From NCBI RefSeq assembly GCF_000407545.1, contig NZ_ASWH01000001.1, forward strand, positions 558,001 through 622,000: 64,000 nucleotides of DNA. Reading direction: 5' to 3'. The stretch is from Enterococcus gilvus ATCC BAA-350 (GTDB lineage: Bacteria > Bacillota > Bacilli > Lactobacillales > Enterococcaceae). This document shows, piece after piece, positions 1 to 8,927 of this stretch. A program made the position numbers and the translations under genes. Positions within the stretch are counted from its first letter, which is position 1, and each line of letters starts with the position of its first letter. Below the pieces are notes generated by a model. That model was not told where the DNA came from. It made no database searches and worked only from the letters and a program-made list of their open reading frames with translations.

Positions 1-1
1 G

Positions 2-469
2 ATCGGTCTGTATTCGACGAAGCATGACAAGATCGACCAGCTGCCGGATGGCGCTCAGATCGCGATCATGAACGATGCGATGAATCGGGACAATTCGTTA
101 CTGATGATGCAGGATGCGGGCTTGATCAAATTGACAGATGAGAAGAAATCAGGCTTTACCGCGTTAGATATCGTAGAAAATCCGAAGAACTTCAACTTTG
201 TCGAGATCGAGCAGGCACAAACGGTACGCAGCTTGGAGGATCTAGATGCGGCGACTTGTTTCTTTACCTTCATGTTTAATTCAGGGGAGAACTACAAGGA
301 TTATTTGATTCGCGATCAGCACGCGACAGATTTTCCGATCAGCTTGATCGTGAAAGACGAGAACAAGGACAAGGCGTGGGCGAAAGACATCAACAACGCC
401 TTCCTGACGAAGGAAAGCAAAAAAGGCATCAACGACCACTTCAAGGGAGTGTTCACGTTCTATGACTAA
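2..469 (+). CDS. MetQ/NlpA-family substrate-binding lipoprotein (5' truncated by window edge)
   Basis: This is the C-terminal 155 residues of an NlpA/MetQ-type extracellular binding protein, the receptor of a MetNIQ-like ABC importer. The frame is open from base 2, so the signal peptide and lipobox are outside the window. The QLPDGAQIAIMNDA stretch and the following NRDNSLLMMQDAGLI segment are typical of the family, where they form part of the ligand cleft. Family members bind methionine or other small amino-acid-like ligands; the ligand here cannot be told. The stop codon overlaps the start of the DUF169 gene by 8 bases, so both are translated from one transcript with the ATPase and permease genes that follow. 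Confidence 0.88.
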   Translation: MGLYSTKHDKIDQLPDGAQIAIMNDAMNRDNSLLMMQDAGLIKLTDEKKSGFTALDIVENPKNFNFVEIEQAQTVRSLEDLDAATCFFTFMFNSGENYKDYLIRDQHATDFPISLIVKDENKDKAWAKDINNAFLTKESKKGINDHFKGVFTFYD

Positions 470-1262
470 TTTTCAAGAGCTGGACCGACGCTTGAATTAT
501 TTGTTGGAGTTGAAACGCCAAGTGGTAGGGATCAGCTTTTTACGCACCAAAGAGGACTTTGATGCCCACGCAGCACCAGCGACGGACAAATTGGTGCCTT
601 ATTGCCGTTCTGTCCAGCAGGCCACAGAAGGTGTCAGCGTCAAGCTGACGATCGATAATTTTGGCTGTCCGGCATCGGCAGTGGCTTTGGGCTTGATCGA
701 AAATGACGAATACAGCGCCAGCGGACAAAAGCATGCCAACATGGGTGTCTACAAGGATATAGAAGTGAGTAAAGCCATCGCAGACGACATGGTCTATTGC
801 CGCGAGCCGTCTTACGGGATCGCAGTCGAGCCTATCCAAGCATGGACGCAGGCACCGGATGTTCTTCTGGTGATCACGACGCCCTTTAATGCGATGCGTC
901 TTTTGCAGGGGAATGCGTATTTCAATGGGCAGGCGAAGCAGATGAAAATGACCGGGATGCAAGCGATCTGCCAAGAAGGAACATCGTATCCCTATGAAAC
1001 AGGGCTGATCAATGTGTCTATGATGTGCTCGGGGACACGATATGTCGCTCGCTGGAAAGACGAGGAGCTTTGTGTCGGGATTCCTTATGCGCTTTTCGAG
1101 TCGATCATCGAGGGATTGGAAGAAACCTTGAATCCAATGGAATTACTGGAAAAGAAACGCAAGATCATCAAGAAGACCGCAGAAGACGGTGCGCCTGATT
1201 TTTATGAGGTTCGCAAACGGGATAATTATTTTAGAGGCGCGTATCAAGGCGTCAAACGGTAG
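462..1262 (+). CDS. DUF169 family protein
   Basis: A 266-residue protein of the DUF169 (COG2043) family, whose biochemical function is not established. Visible family traits are the N-terminal VVGISFLRT strand, a GCPASAVALGL segment with a conserved cysteine, and further cysteines in MVYCREPS, AICQEG and MMCSGT. These could bind a metal or a thiol ligand, which is inference. It has no signal peptide or membrane segment and should be cytoplasmic. It sits between the binding-protein and ATPase genes of a MetNIQ-like importer and overlaps the first by 8 bases. It therefore probably acts on, or senses, the imported compound. Confidence 0.85.
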   Translation: MTNFQELDRRLNYLLELKRQVVGISFLRTKEDFDAHAAPATDKLVPYCRSVQQATEGVSVKLTIDNFGCPASAVALGLIENDEYSASGQKHANMGVYKDIEVSKAIADDMVYCREPSYGIAVEPIQAWTQAPDVLLVITTPFNAMRLLQGNAYFNGQAKQMKMTGMQAICQEGTSYPYETGLINVSMMCSGTRYVARWKDEELCVGIPYALFESIIEGLEETLNPMELLEKKRKIIKKTAEDGAPDFYEVRKRDNYFRGAYQGVKR

Positions 1263-1264
1263 GT

Positions 1265-2248
1265 GTGAAGGAAATGGAGATAGTCATCGATCAAGTCAAT
1301 AAAAGCTACGGTGAACAAATGATTTTGGAAAATATTTCTCTAACGATCCCCTCTGGCTCCATTATGGGGATCTTAGGGATCAGCGGCGCAGGGAAGTCCA
1401 CCCTGCTGCGCTGTATCAATGGACTGGAGCAGAGTCAGTCCGGCAGCATCCGAATCGGGACGCAGCAGCTGGAGAAGCTGTCTGAAAAGGAATTGCGGGA
1501 CACGAAGAAAAAAATCGGGATGATCTTCCAAGGCAATTCTTTGATTGAACAAAAAACGATTTTTAAAAATGTCGCCTTGCCATTGGAGTGCAGCGGGTAT
1601 GCCAAGGAAGCCATCAACGAACGGGTAGAAGAATTACTGGCAGAGGTGGGGATCGCGGACAAGGCACAGATGAAGCCGCGGCAGCTATCTGGCGGACAAA
1701 AGCAGCGTGCGGCGATCGCTCGCGCGCTGACCATGAACCCGGAAATTTTATTGTGCGATGAGGCCACCTCTGCGCTTGACCCGAATATCACGAATGGGAT
1801 CTTGGACTTACTGCTGCGCTTGAACCAGAAGATGGGGCTGACGATCGTCGTAGTGACCCATCAAATGGAGGTCGTGAAAAAAATCTGTGATCGAGTCGCG
1901 ATTTTGCAACAGGGCAAGATCGTAGAGGAGGACACTGTCCAACAGGTCTTTCTCAATCATTCCGCGGTTTTGCAGACGATCACGGGAGAGGAACAATCCA
2001 ACTTTGGGACACTCAAAGCGGGGCATCTATTGGTAAAGATCGTGACACATCTAGAAGAAGATCTCTTGGCTCTGCTGCTTGATGCCGGGATCAAGACACC
2101 GCACTTATTGCAGGCAACGACGGAGCATTTTAAGACAGACAGCCTGACGACGTTAGTGCTTTCGATCTCTGAAGAAGATGCAGAAGTGGTCTGGCAGCTT
2201 GCGGAAAAGGGGCATTTTAGTTGTCAGGAGGTGGCGGCTCATGAGTAA
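1265..2248 (+). CDS. MetN-type ABC transporter ATP-binding protein
   Basis: A 327-residue ATPase that should drive import through the adjacent permease. Walker A is GISGAGKST, the Q-loop lies in GMIFQGNSL, the signature motif is LSGGQKQR, and Walker B is ILLCDEATSALDP with the switch histidine in VVVTHQME. The C-terminal roughly 90 residues after the ATPase domain resemble the NIL/ACT-like sensing domain of MetN, but only weakly, so ligand-dependent inhibition is uncertain. The reading frame starts at GTG (1265); an ATG at 1274 directly follows a GAAGGAA and is the alternative. It belongs to a four-gene operon with the lipoprotein, DUF169 and permease genes. Confidence 0.93.
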   Translation: MKEMEIVIDQVNKSYGEQMILENISLTIPSGSIMGILGISGAGKSTLLRCINGLEQSQSGSIRIGTQQLEKLSEKELRDTKKKIGMIFQGNSLIEQKTIFKNVALPLECSGYAKEAINERVEELLAEVGIADKAQMKPRQLSGGQKQRAAIARALTMNPEILLCDEATSALDPNITNGILDLLLRLNQKMGLTIVVVTHQMEVVKKICDRVAILQQGKIVEEDTVQQVFLNHSAVLQTITGEEQSNFGTLKAGHLLVKIVTHLEEDLLALLLDAGIKTPHLLQATTEHFKTDSLTTLVLSISEEDAEVVWQLAEKGHFSCQEVAAHE

Positions 2249-2897
2249 TTCGGTGTTGTTCACCCAAGTGCTGGTACCGAACTTGATCAGCACGCTGATC
2301 ATGGTGCTGGTCTCTTCCTTGATCGCGACGATCATCGGCTTCGCTTTGGCAGTCGTCCTGGTCATCACGAATAAAAAGGGCTTGTCTCCCAATGGGACGA
2401 TCTATCGGTTGTTGGATTTTGTCGTCAATATCATTCGGTCTTTTCCATTCATTATCTTGATGGTGGCACTGATGCCCATGACGCGTTCCATCGTAGGGAC
2501 GACGATCGGCACCTCCGCGGCGATCGTGCCGCTGACTTTTGCTATGACGCCTTATGTGGCACGACTCTTCGAGAACAATCTGCTGGAGATCAATCCTTAT
2601 ACCTTGGACGCAGCGAAGTCCATCGGCGCGACCCACATGCAGATCATTTTCAAGGTCATGCTGGTGGAGGCTTTTCCTAGTATGATCTCCAGTCTGACCT
2701 TGGCGATCATTTCGGTATTGGGCTACACAGCGATGGCGGGAACTGTTGGTGCTGGTGGATTAGGCGCAGTGGCGATCACTTACGGGTATCAGAATTTCGA
2801 CAATACGATCATGTACAGTACGGTGGTTCTGTTGATCGTCTTCGTCCAGCTCGTTCAATGGATCGGCAATCTTTGTTACAAAAAAGCGAAAAATTAA
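2241..2897 (+). CDS. MetI-type ABC transporter permease
   Basis: A 218-residue multi-span inner-membrane permease of the BPD_transp_1 (MetI) family. The EAA loop is visible as TLDAAKSIGATHMQIIFKVML, preceded by the NIIRSFPFIILMVALMP helix typical of MetI. The start at 2241 is chosen because CAGGAGGTGG (2225-2234) lies at the right distance; a longer frame opens at 2178 but has no ribosome binding site. It overlaps the ATPase gene by 8 bases. It is the last gene of the importer operon and is followed by a strong terminator. Methionine is the commonest substrate of the family, but the DUF169 partner makes a different ligand possible. Confidence 0.92.
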   Translation: MSNSVLFTQVLVPNLISTLIMVLVSSLIATIIGFALAVVLVITNKKGLSPNGTIYRLLDFVVNIIRSFPFIILMVALMPMTRSIVGTTIGTSAAIVPLTFAMTPYVARLFENNLLEINPYTLDAAKSIGATHMQIIFKVMLVEAFPSMISSLTLAIISVLGYTAMAGTVGAGGLGAVAITYGYQNFDNTIMYSTVVLLIVFVQLVQWIGNLCYKKAKN

Positions 2898-2901
2898 ATC
2901 A

Positions 2902-2942
2902 AAGCAGAGCATCTTTGTGGGAACAGGGGCTCTGCTTTTTGT
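2902..2942 (+). terminator. Rho-independent terminator after the MetNI-like operon
   Basis: The arms AAGCAGAGC (2902-2910) and GCTCTGCTT (2929-2937) form a 9-bp stem followed by a T run. Confidence 0.85.
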
Positions 2943-2980
2943 GTTTTCAAAAATCGTCTGTTTTCCCTACCGCAATCAGG

Positions 2981-2986
2981 TATAAT
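2981..2986 (+). promoter_or_regulatory. -10 box of the MFS gene
   Basis: A perfect TATAAT lies 29 bases before the chosen ATG at 3015. It contains the in-frame ATG at 2985, which therefore cannot be the start codon. The -35 region (CTGTTT around 2958) is weak. Confidence 0.6.
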
Positions 2987-3014
2987 GAAAGAACGATGTT
3001 TTTTAGGAGGCGCT

Positions 3015-4211
3015 ATGGGGACAAAACATATGAAGCTGAATTTGCAATATATCAGTATGCAGATTCCTTATTGGATGGGTTTTTCGGTGTTGGGGACATT
3101 TACGTCCGTCTTTTTGCTGTCTCGTGATTTTACTAACGGGGAGATCGGGATGGTCTTGTCCTTGGCAAATTTACTGGCGGCACTGGTTCAACCATTTTTA
3201 GCATCTTTTGCGGATCGGATGACACGGGTCCGGTTGTCGCAGCTCGCAGCGGGAATGGCTGTTTTGCTGGTGCTTTTTTCGGGGATCTTACTTGTTCTGC
3301 CGAAGGTCTTTTTGGTCGTCGCCTTCATCTATGTCTTGATGTACGCGTGCCTGGTCTTGCTGCAGCCCATGACGATCGCGATCGGGACGTTCTTTATCAG
3401 CCGCGGCTACAGCTTAAATTTTGGGATCGCACGTGTTCTGGGTTCCTTGGCTTTTGCAGGAGCCGCTGCGGTAACGGGCGTGCTGATCGAACGATTTTCT
3501 CCGACGATCATTCTGTATTTATTGATTGGCATTTTTCTCGTCTTCGCTTTGATGGCGCTGTCCATCGATACGCGAAAGCATGGCGGCCAGTATTCCCCGT
3601 CACTTTTACAGGAGACGCATCATGAGGGACAGACGACAGAACCGATCGGACTGCTTGCCTTTGCGCAAGAATATAAGCGCTTTATGTTCTTGCTGGTGGG
3701 GGTCTCGCTGCTGTTTGTGTTCCATACGATCATCAACAGCTACATGTTCCAGATCATGCAGCCCTTAGGCGGGACCGCTGCAAACGCAGGAACGTCCTTA
3801 TACGTGGCTGCCTTGAGTGAATTGCCGACGATGTTCTTCTTCTCATGGTTTTTGCGACGCTTTAAAATCCGTTCACTGATGCGGATCGCGGCGTTCTTTT
3901 TCTCCATTAAAGCACTGCTGATCCTCTTTGCCGGCACGATTTTTTTGATCAATGTCGCCCAAAGTTTGCAAATGGTCGGTTTTGCGATGCACACGATGGC
4001 GTCTGTCTATTATACGAATCAAATCATTCCGCAGAAGGATCTAATCAAAGGGCAAACCTTGATGGCGACCGCCAATACGAACGGCGGGATCATTGGCGCC
4101 TTTGTCGGCGGTCAGATGCTGAGCGTTCTCTCTGTGTCCGCGATGCTTCTGATAGGTACGATGATCTCGATCGCTGGTACGTTGATCGTTTGGGTCTCGG
4201 TGGAAAAATAA
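3015..4211 (+). CDS. MFS transporter, OHS/LacY-like (MFS_1_like)
   Basis: A 398-residue polytopic membrane protein with about twelve hydrophobic segments and the MFS loop motif ASFADRMTRVRLSQL between helices 2 and 3. The overall pattern (FSVLGTFTSVFL near the N terminus, LVQPFLASFADR) resembles the oligosaccharide or nucleoside proton symporter branch. The substrate cannot be assigned. The start at 3015 follows AGGAGG (3005-3010); upstream codons overlap the -10 box. The gene is monocistronic, flanked by terminators on both sides. Confidence 0.85.
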   Translation: MGTKHMKLNLQYISMQIPYWMGFSVLGTFTSVFLLSRDFTNGEIGMVLSLANLLAALVQPFLASFADRMTRVRLSQLAAGMAVLLVLFSGILLVLPKVFLVVAFIYVLMYACLVLLQPMTIAIGTFFISRGYSLNFGIARVLGSLAFAGAAAVTGVLIERFSPTIILYLLIGIFLVFALMALSIDTRKHGGQYSPSLLQETHHEGQTTEPIGLLAFAQEYKRFMFLLVGVSLLFVFHTIINSYMFQIMQPLGGTAANAGTSLYVAALSELPTMFFFSWFLRRFKIRSLMRIAAFFFSIKALLILFAGTIFLINVAQSLQMVGFAMHTMASVYYTNQIIPQKDLIKGQTLMATANTNGGIIGAFVGGQMLSVLSVSAMLLIGTMISIAGTLIVWVSVEK

Positions 4212-4226
4212 CACAAACATTAAAAG

Positions 4227-4264
4227 AAACGTCTATTTCTATTAGAGGAATAGGCGTTTTGTTT
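4227..4264 (+). terminator. Rho-independent terminator after the MFS gene
   Basis: A 13-bp stem, AAACGTCTATTTC with GGAATAGGCGTTT including two G-T pairs, is followed by a T-rich tract. Confidence 0.8.
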
Positions 4265-4390
4265 CGTTTATTTTTTTAAATAGGATAGAGTGAAGTTTGT
4301 AATGATCGATTAGGATACCGCTTCTGCTTCAATCAAGAGCAGAAAAAAACAGGTAGTGTGCAGTTGCTTGCACGAACAAGGAGGTCGTTT

Positions 4391-6118
4391 ATGAAACGTT
4401 ATCGCTATTATCTGATCATTCTTCTGATTGCTGGACTCTTTATTGTTCCGCAATTATGGACGCAAAAAATGATTCTGGGTGCAGATGCCATTTTTCACTA
4501 CAACCGTTTTTATGAAACGGCAGAGCAGCTCAGGACAGGAAACTTCAGCTATTTTATCTCGATCTTTGGCTTTCAACAATCTGGTCGGATCGTGAATGCC
4601 GTGTATGGGCCATTATTTTCTTATTTACAAGGCTTGCTGGTTTGGCTGGCTGGAAGCTGGTTTCGTTACCAAGTGCTGTCGAATTTTTTGGTGTATGCAT
4701 TGGCCGGGTGTTCGCTGTTCAAATTGTTGACCTATGACAAAATCAAGGAAAGCACAGCATTGTTTACGGCAGTTATTTTTATGACCACCTACAGTATGAA
4801 TTACTGGATACTGAATCAAGGATTTACTAGTTGGGGGACGTGCTTACTTCCCTTGTGTCTGATTCCGCTGGTGGATCTGAAGAATCGGCATTTTCCGATT
4901 GTAAAGGTTGCATTGAGCATGGCGTTGATGACGCAGATCCATATGCTGACAGCAGTGATGCTGGGCTTGATCTACGCGCCCTTTTTTATTGCCTATGCGC
5001 GCGATCGCTGGGGGACCGCACTGGTCGAACTCGTAAAATCGATTCTTTTATACGGATGTCTCTCCATCAATGTTTGGATCAGCTTGTTCCTGATTAACAC
5101 GGGGGATCAGTTGAAGATGCCTTTTGTGAATGCGCAAATGAGCCAAAAGGCCATTGATCTAGGCGGCGCCTATTGGCTGCAATACCCGAGAATCCTACGG
5201 TTGATATTGATCGTCGGTTTTCTTTGCTGCTTGGTTTATTGGCATGATGTTCAACGGTTTACGAAGCAGTTGCTGATATACAGCGGGATCTTTTTCTTGC
5301 TTTCGACAAGTATTCTTCCGTGGAATTGGCTAGTTTCCCATCATGTACCTTTCGTGACCTTGATCCAATTTCCTTTCCGCTTTTTTGCACCGTTCACGGT
5401 GTTGTTCCTGTTCTTCTTTGCGGCTATGATCAATGATCTGACAGGGAAAAAATGGCTTTGGGGTCTGATGCTCCTATTCAGTGTGATCAGCATCGGTCAG
5501 AATTTGCAGACCGTGACTCAGGAGTTGGACAAATGGGATCAGCAGACATTTTCCAGTAAGCATACCTTCGTCCGTGTTTCGGAAAAGGAAGCAAGAGAGA
5601 GCTTTTATGACGAGGATATGGGAAAAGCGCTGCGAGCGGTTGAAAAATCCAGTCCTGATTATTTGCCGATTTATCACAATGACAAGAAGAATAAGTATGT
5701 CAGCTATGAAAAACAACTTCTCGGTCAGCCAAAAACCTTCACGAAAACGGTCGACAATAATCAGTTGGTGCTCTCGTGGCAAGCGGCGTCTTCCGGGACC
5801 GTCCAATTACCGGTGACCATCTACCGAAACACGAAAATCTTCGCAGATGATCGAGAAATCACACCGACCGAGCTATCGAATATCGGGGTGCCGACGATCG
5901 AACAGCAAGCAGGGGAAAATACCGTTCGCCTGGGTTACGAACCGCCAAAATACGTAGCGATCGTTTTTGCACTCTGCGCATTGAGCTGGTTGGCTACTAT
6001 TGTATGGTGCGGGTATCGTTTTTTTACTAGACAGGTTAACTTTGGCAATCTGAAGGACAATCAGGTAAAATACACATACGAAACAAGAGGAGCGGATCAC
6101 CATGACAAATTACAATAA
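4391..6118 (+). CDS. Large multi-pass membrane protein (PTPS-related / GT-C-like family)
   Basis: A 575-residue protein with about ten to eleven membrane segments in residues 10-400, an extracytoplasmic domain, and a final C-terminal helix before a short basic tail. The motif GADAIFHYNRFYETA after the first helix resembles the acidic loop of GT-C glycosyltransferases and of the 6-pyruvoyl-tetrahydropterin-synthase-related membrane proteins (PF10131) common in enterococci and streptococci. A role in cell-envelope glycan assembly is plausible but unproven. The start at 4391 follows AAGGAGG (4378-4384). The end overlaps the next gene by 17 bases. Confidence 0.8.
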   Translation: MKRYRYYLIILLIAGLFIVPQLWTQKMILGADAIFHYNRFYETAEQLRTGNFSYFISIFGFQQSGRIVNAVYGPLFSYLQGLLVWLAGSWFRYQVLSNFLVYALAGCSLFKLLTYDKIKESTALFTAVIFMTTYSMNYWILNQGFTSWGTCLLPLCLIPLVDLKNRHFPIVKVALSMALMTQIHMLTAVMLGLIYAPFFIAYARDRWGTALVELVKSILLYGCLSINVWISLFLINTGDQLKMPFVNAQMSQKAIDLGGAYWLQYPRILRLILIVGFLCCLVYWHDVQRFTKQLLIYSGIFFLLSTSILPWNWLVSHHVPFVTLIQFPFRFFAPFTVLFLFFFAAMINDLTGKKWLWGLMLLFSVISIGQNLQTVTQELDKWDQQTFSSKHTFVRVSEKEARESFYDEDMGKALRAVEKSSPDYLPIYHNDKKNKYVSYEKQLLGQPKTFTKTVDNNQLVLSWQAASSGTVQLPVTIYRNTKIFADDREITPTELSNIGVPTIEQQAGENTVRLGYEPPKYVAIVFALCALSWLATIVWCGYRFFTRQVNFGNLKDNQVKYTYETRGADHHDKLQ

Positions 6119-6368
6119 CGAAAAAGACCGTCGTTTACGCGGTTCAATGGCACCAAAAACGGAGGAAGATGTTGCCTTAGCAGGAACAAATTCCAGTGAA
6201 ACACAAGACAAGCCAGAAGCGTTGGCCGGCAGTAATTCGGGCGAACCGAAGGAAATTGCCCGCTCTGGTTCAAACGCGGTGGAAGAAGAAGAGCCCCACG
6301 AGTCTTTCAAAGACGAGGCGAAAAAGATCCTGAAAGAGATCGAAGAAAAAATCGATCCCAAGAAATAG
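6102..6368 (+). CDS. Small acidic, probably disordered protein
   Basis: An 88-residue hydrophilic protein that I do not recognise. It contains three spaced variants of a short repeat: LAGTNSSE, LAGSNSGE and RSGSNAVE. The last 25 residues form a charged probable helix rich in glutamate and lysine (DEAKKILKEIEEKIDPKK). There is no signal peptide or membrane segment. GAGGAG upstream of 6102 supports the start. It overlaps the membrane-protein gene by 17 bases and is 14 bases from the next gene, so the three form one operon. The low-complexity composition suggests a flexible protein. Confidence 0.7.
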   Translation: MTNYNNEKDRRLRGSMAPKTEEDVALAGTNSSETQDKPEALAGSNSGEPKEIARSGSNAVEEEEPHESFKDEAKKILKEIEEKIDPKK

Positions 6369-6382
6369 AGAAAGAACGATCC

Positions 6383-7459
6383 ATGGATAACTATTTAGAG
6401 ATTTATGCGCACTGGTATCCGCGAAGCTACGGCTTGAAGGACTACCCGACAGAATGTCACGTAACCTATTCTGGCGCGGAACGGAAGGAACGATTTGAAA
6501 AGCTGACAGAAGCTCAGCAAGCGTTCATCCATCAACAAAGAAAATATGAAGTACGTTCGCTGTTTTTGCAAAAGCATTATTTGCAGACCTCCGACTGGGA
6601 ATTTGTCGCACTGAATATTGATGACGAATACGAGCGCGGTGTTCATAGTCAATTGACGTGCGCCTGCGGACGTCCGTTGAAATACCAATTCGTGATCGAA
6701 TCGAAGATCAAGCAGCAGGAGATTCGCTTAGGGATTCAACATTTCAAGGATCATCTGGGCATCTCCCAGCAGGTCGCGGAGGAAATCAAAAAGGGCGTGG
6801 CTCATGTAGATTTGGCATTGGATGAATTGCTGTGGCTGACGGAGAAGGGCATCCTTTTTCCCGAGGACCTCTGGCAACGCTATGTGTTTGCCTATTACCG
6901 GAACAATACCTTACGACGGCCCCTTTCTCTGAATCAAAAGCTGGCGGCTCGGGTCGTTCGTTTCCGTGATGCAAAGATGCCGTTGTTTATCGGGGATTAC
7001 CTCAGTGTCGTGACGGAGATCAACCAAGTGGATCGCGAAGCCTTTGATCGGCAGGAGAAGAATTTCTTAGCAGATAAAACAGTGTTTGAATCGTATTTAG
7101 AGGATTTTCAGCAAGACATCCAAGCCCCTGTCTATCTGGAACGGAAATTTTGGGGACGGAAGCTGATGGACTTCATTCGTCTGGAACGTTATGGGACGGA
7201 AACCTATCCAGAAGCGAAGGAGCGGTATTTCGATGATCTGCTTTCTTTCTTACTTGTGCTGAAGGACCCTAAAAAAGCGGAACGGAGCATTCGCAGTTTT
7301 GTGCTTTTCCATGAGAAAAAATATGGCAATGCTGAGCTGACAGCTTTTCTGATTGAAAAGTATCAGCAGTATCACTTTTCCCAAAATTTCTTCTTAGCGA
7401 TCCCGAAGGTTTATCGTGCCGGAATTCGCAAGGCGATCCAACGAAAGCAAAAGAATTAA
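6383..7459 (+). CDS. Conserved hypothetical protein with a CxC motif
   Basis: A 358-residue soluble protein without a signal peptide; I do not recognise a named family. A CACG motif near residue 95 could contribute to a metal site, but no second cysteine pair is seen. The rest is rich in charged helices, including a segment dense in aromatic and charged residues (SYLEDFQQDIQAPVYLERKFWGRKL). It follows the small acidic protein by 14 bases and is the last gene of a three-gene operon that ends at a strong terminator. The function cannot be told from the sequence. Confidence 0.75.
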   Translation: MDNYLEIYAHWYPRSYGLKDYPTECHVTYSGAERKERFEKLTEAQQAFIHQQRKYEVRSLFLQKHYLQTSDWEFVALNIDDEYERGVHSQLTCACGRPLKYQFVIESKIKQQEIRLGIQHFKDHLGISQQVAEEIKKGVAHVDLALDELLWLTEKGILFPEDLWQRYVFAYYRNNTLRRPLSLNQKLAARVVRFRDAKMPLFIGDYLSVVTEINQVDREAFDRQEKNFLADKTVFESYLEDFQQDIQAPVYLERKFWGRKLMDFIRLERYGTETYPEAKERYFDDLLSFLLVLKDPKKAERSIRSFVLFHEKKYGNAELTAFLIEKYQQYHFSQNFFLAIPKVYRAGIRKAIQRKQKN

Positions 7460-7500
7460 AAAGAAGTTCCAAGCCAAATTTGAGCTTGGAACTTCTTTTT
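7458..7500. terminator. Bidirectional terminator between convergent genes
   Basis: A perfect 17-bp stem (arms 7458-7474 and 7484-7500) has A and T runs at its outer ends, so it can work in both directions. The right arm includes the first bases of the stop codon of the minus-strand GyrI-like gene. Confidence 0.9.
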
Positions 7501-8119
7501 AGTTGAGCTTATAGCGCAGCACTGTTTTTTGTTTTTCAGGCGCGACTTTTCGCGGATCGGAAAGGTAGATTTCCCGATGGATGTAGTTTCCCATCGTGCA
7601 GGTTTTTTGCAGCTCGTTTTCCTCCATGAAGGCGTGCATTTTGGCAAAGGTCGCTGGCTCGTCATCGTAGGAACCGAGGTGGATCGTCTGTACCACACGT
7701 CCTTCTTCGTATCCGATGAAGGCGGCTTCTTTGATAAAAGGATTTTGTTTCTTTTTGAAGGTTGGTTCAACGATCGCCAGAAAATCTTCCTTGGAGATGC
7801 GATCAGGTTGGCGGATCATGATCTGGTAGATCAATTCATCTTTAATGATCGGTCCGTCGCCAGGGGCTGTTTCAGAAGTCCAGACTCCCTCTAGCGGATA
7901 AACGGTGTATTCAAAAGGTTCACCGATCTCGCCTTTTTTTACTTTCATCCGCAAGGCGTAAGAGAGGGCATAGAGCGCGCCGATTTGTTCTGCAAATAAC
8001 GCGCTGTTGGGGTCGCCATGACCGGATAAGCAGATAAAGTTATACGCTGGGATCGTCTGGACCTCGATTTTTTTCGGTAGATACATTTGCTTTTCAGCTT
8101 TTCGCCATTCATGCTTCAT
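7499..8119 (-). CDS. GyrI-like small-molecule-binding domain protein
   Basis: A 206-residue single-domain GyrI-like (SOUL/SHS2-fold) protein. The family binds hydrophobic small molecules, and some members hydrolyse cyclopropanoid toxins. Visible hallmarks are KKIEVQTIPAYNFICLSGHGDPN near the N terminus, the central YTVYPLEGVW strand, and the LHLGSYDDEP-type motif (QTIHLGSYDDEPATFAKMHAF) before the last helix. GGAGGAG (8127-8133, reverse strand) supports the start and lies inside the end of the upstream HAD gene, which it overlaps by 11 bases. The two are co-transcribed. The substrate is unknown. Confidence 0.85.
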   Translation of the reverse strand: MKHEWRKAEKQMYLPKKIEVQTIPAYNFICLSGHGDPNSALFAEQIGALYALSYALRMKVKKGEIGEPFEYTVYPLEGVWTSETAPGDGPIIKDELIYQIMIRQPDRISKEDFLAIVEPTFKKKQNPFIKEAAFIGYEEGRVVQTIHLGSYDDEPATFAKMHAFMEENELQKTCTMGNYIHREIYLSDPRKVAPEKQKTVLRYKLN

Positions 8120-8927
8120 TGTTTTGCTCCTCCAGTAACTGTTCTAAAACAACCATCACGCCAGAATCGTTATTTGACGGTGCGCGGTGCTTAGCAGTCT
8201 CGATCACTGTGGGGCTGCTCGCTGCCATCGCATAGCTGTTGGGTGTTAACCCGAGCATTTCCAGATCGTTGTTCGCATCACCAAAAGCAGCCAGATGCTC
8301 CGGAGAGACATGCCAACGGTCCAAAAGCCATTGGATCGCGGCGCCTTTGTTCATTCCTGGGATAATGATATCCACACTGCCGTGACCGCTGGCGACGGCT
8401 TTGATCTCGTCCTTAAAGACGTCATTCATCTCAGTGACGAAGGCGGCGACTCTGTCTATAGGCAGGTCTAAAGCGAATTTTACAAAACGGTCCTCAGAAG
8501 GCAGCTCATCAAAGGAATTCAGTTCCTTTAGACGGTGATAATAGACGCGAGAAAAGTCGCGAATCGCTTGCGGGGTCTCTTTCAAAATATACGCCGAATC
8601 AATCCCGCAGACGATCACGTCAAGGTCCAGCTCATGAGCAGCTATAAAGGCCAGTATTCGTTCGACTCGTTCGGGTGAAAAGCTTTTGCTGCGAAGCAAG
8701 CGTCCCTGCTCAAAAATCAACGCCCCATTTTCCGACACGAACGTGAGCTGGTCTTCATGTTCTGGGAAGAAGGACTTCAGTTGATAATATTGATTCCCGC
8801 TAGCGACGATGAAATGAATCTGGTGCTCTTGGAACCGCTTAAATAAGTTGGCGAAGCGTTCGTTATCATAGGTATTATCTGACCTTAAAAAAGTTCCGTC
8901 CATATCAACGGCAATTGCTTGGATCAT
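8109..8927 (-). CDS. Cof-type HAD-IIB family sugar-phosphate phosphatase
   Basis: A 272-residue haloacid dehalogenase phosphatase of subclass IIB (YidA/SupH type). Motif I is VDMDGTF with the nucleophile at residue 8 and the acid/base at 10. Motif II is VASGN, the basic residue of motif III lies in IIPGMNKGAAIQWLL, and motif IV is AFGDANNDLEML. Such enzymes dephosphorylate sugar phosphates or flavin-type phosphates. AAGGAGG (8934-8940) fixes the start at 8927; the frame is open 43 codons further but without homology. It is the first gene of a two-gene operon divergent from the RpiR regulator. Confidence 0.92.
   Translation of the reverse strand: MIQAIAVDMDGTFLRSDNTYDNERFANLFKRFQEHQIHFIVASGNQYYQLKSFFPEHEDQLTFVSENGALIFEQGRLLRSKSFSPERVERILAFIAAHELDLDVIVCGIDSAYILKETPQAIRDFSRVYYHRLKELNSFDELPSEDRFVKFALDLPIDRVAAFVTEMNDVFKDEIKAVASGHGSVDIIIPGMNKGAAIQWLLDRWHVSPEHLAAFGDANNDLEMLGLTPNSYAMAASSPTVIETAKHRAPSNNDSGVMVVLEQLLEEQNNEA

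Noticed and set aside
3015..3127. Alternative frame starting at 2858 across the promoter of the MFS gene
   Set aside because: It runs through a terminator and the -10 box and has no homology-like content.
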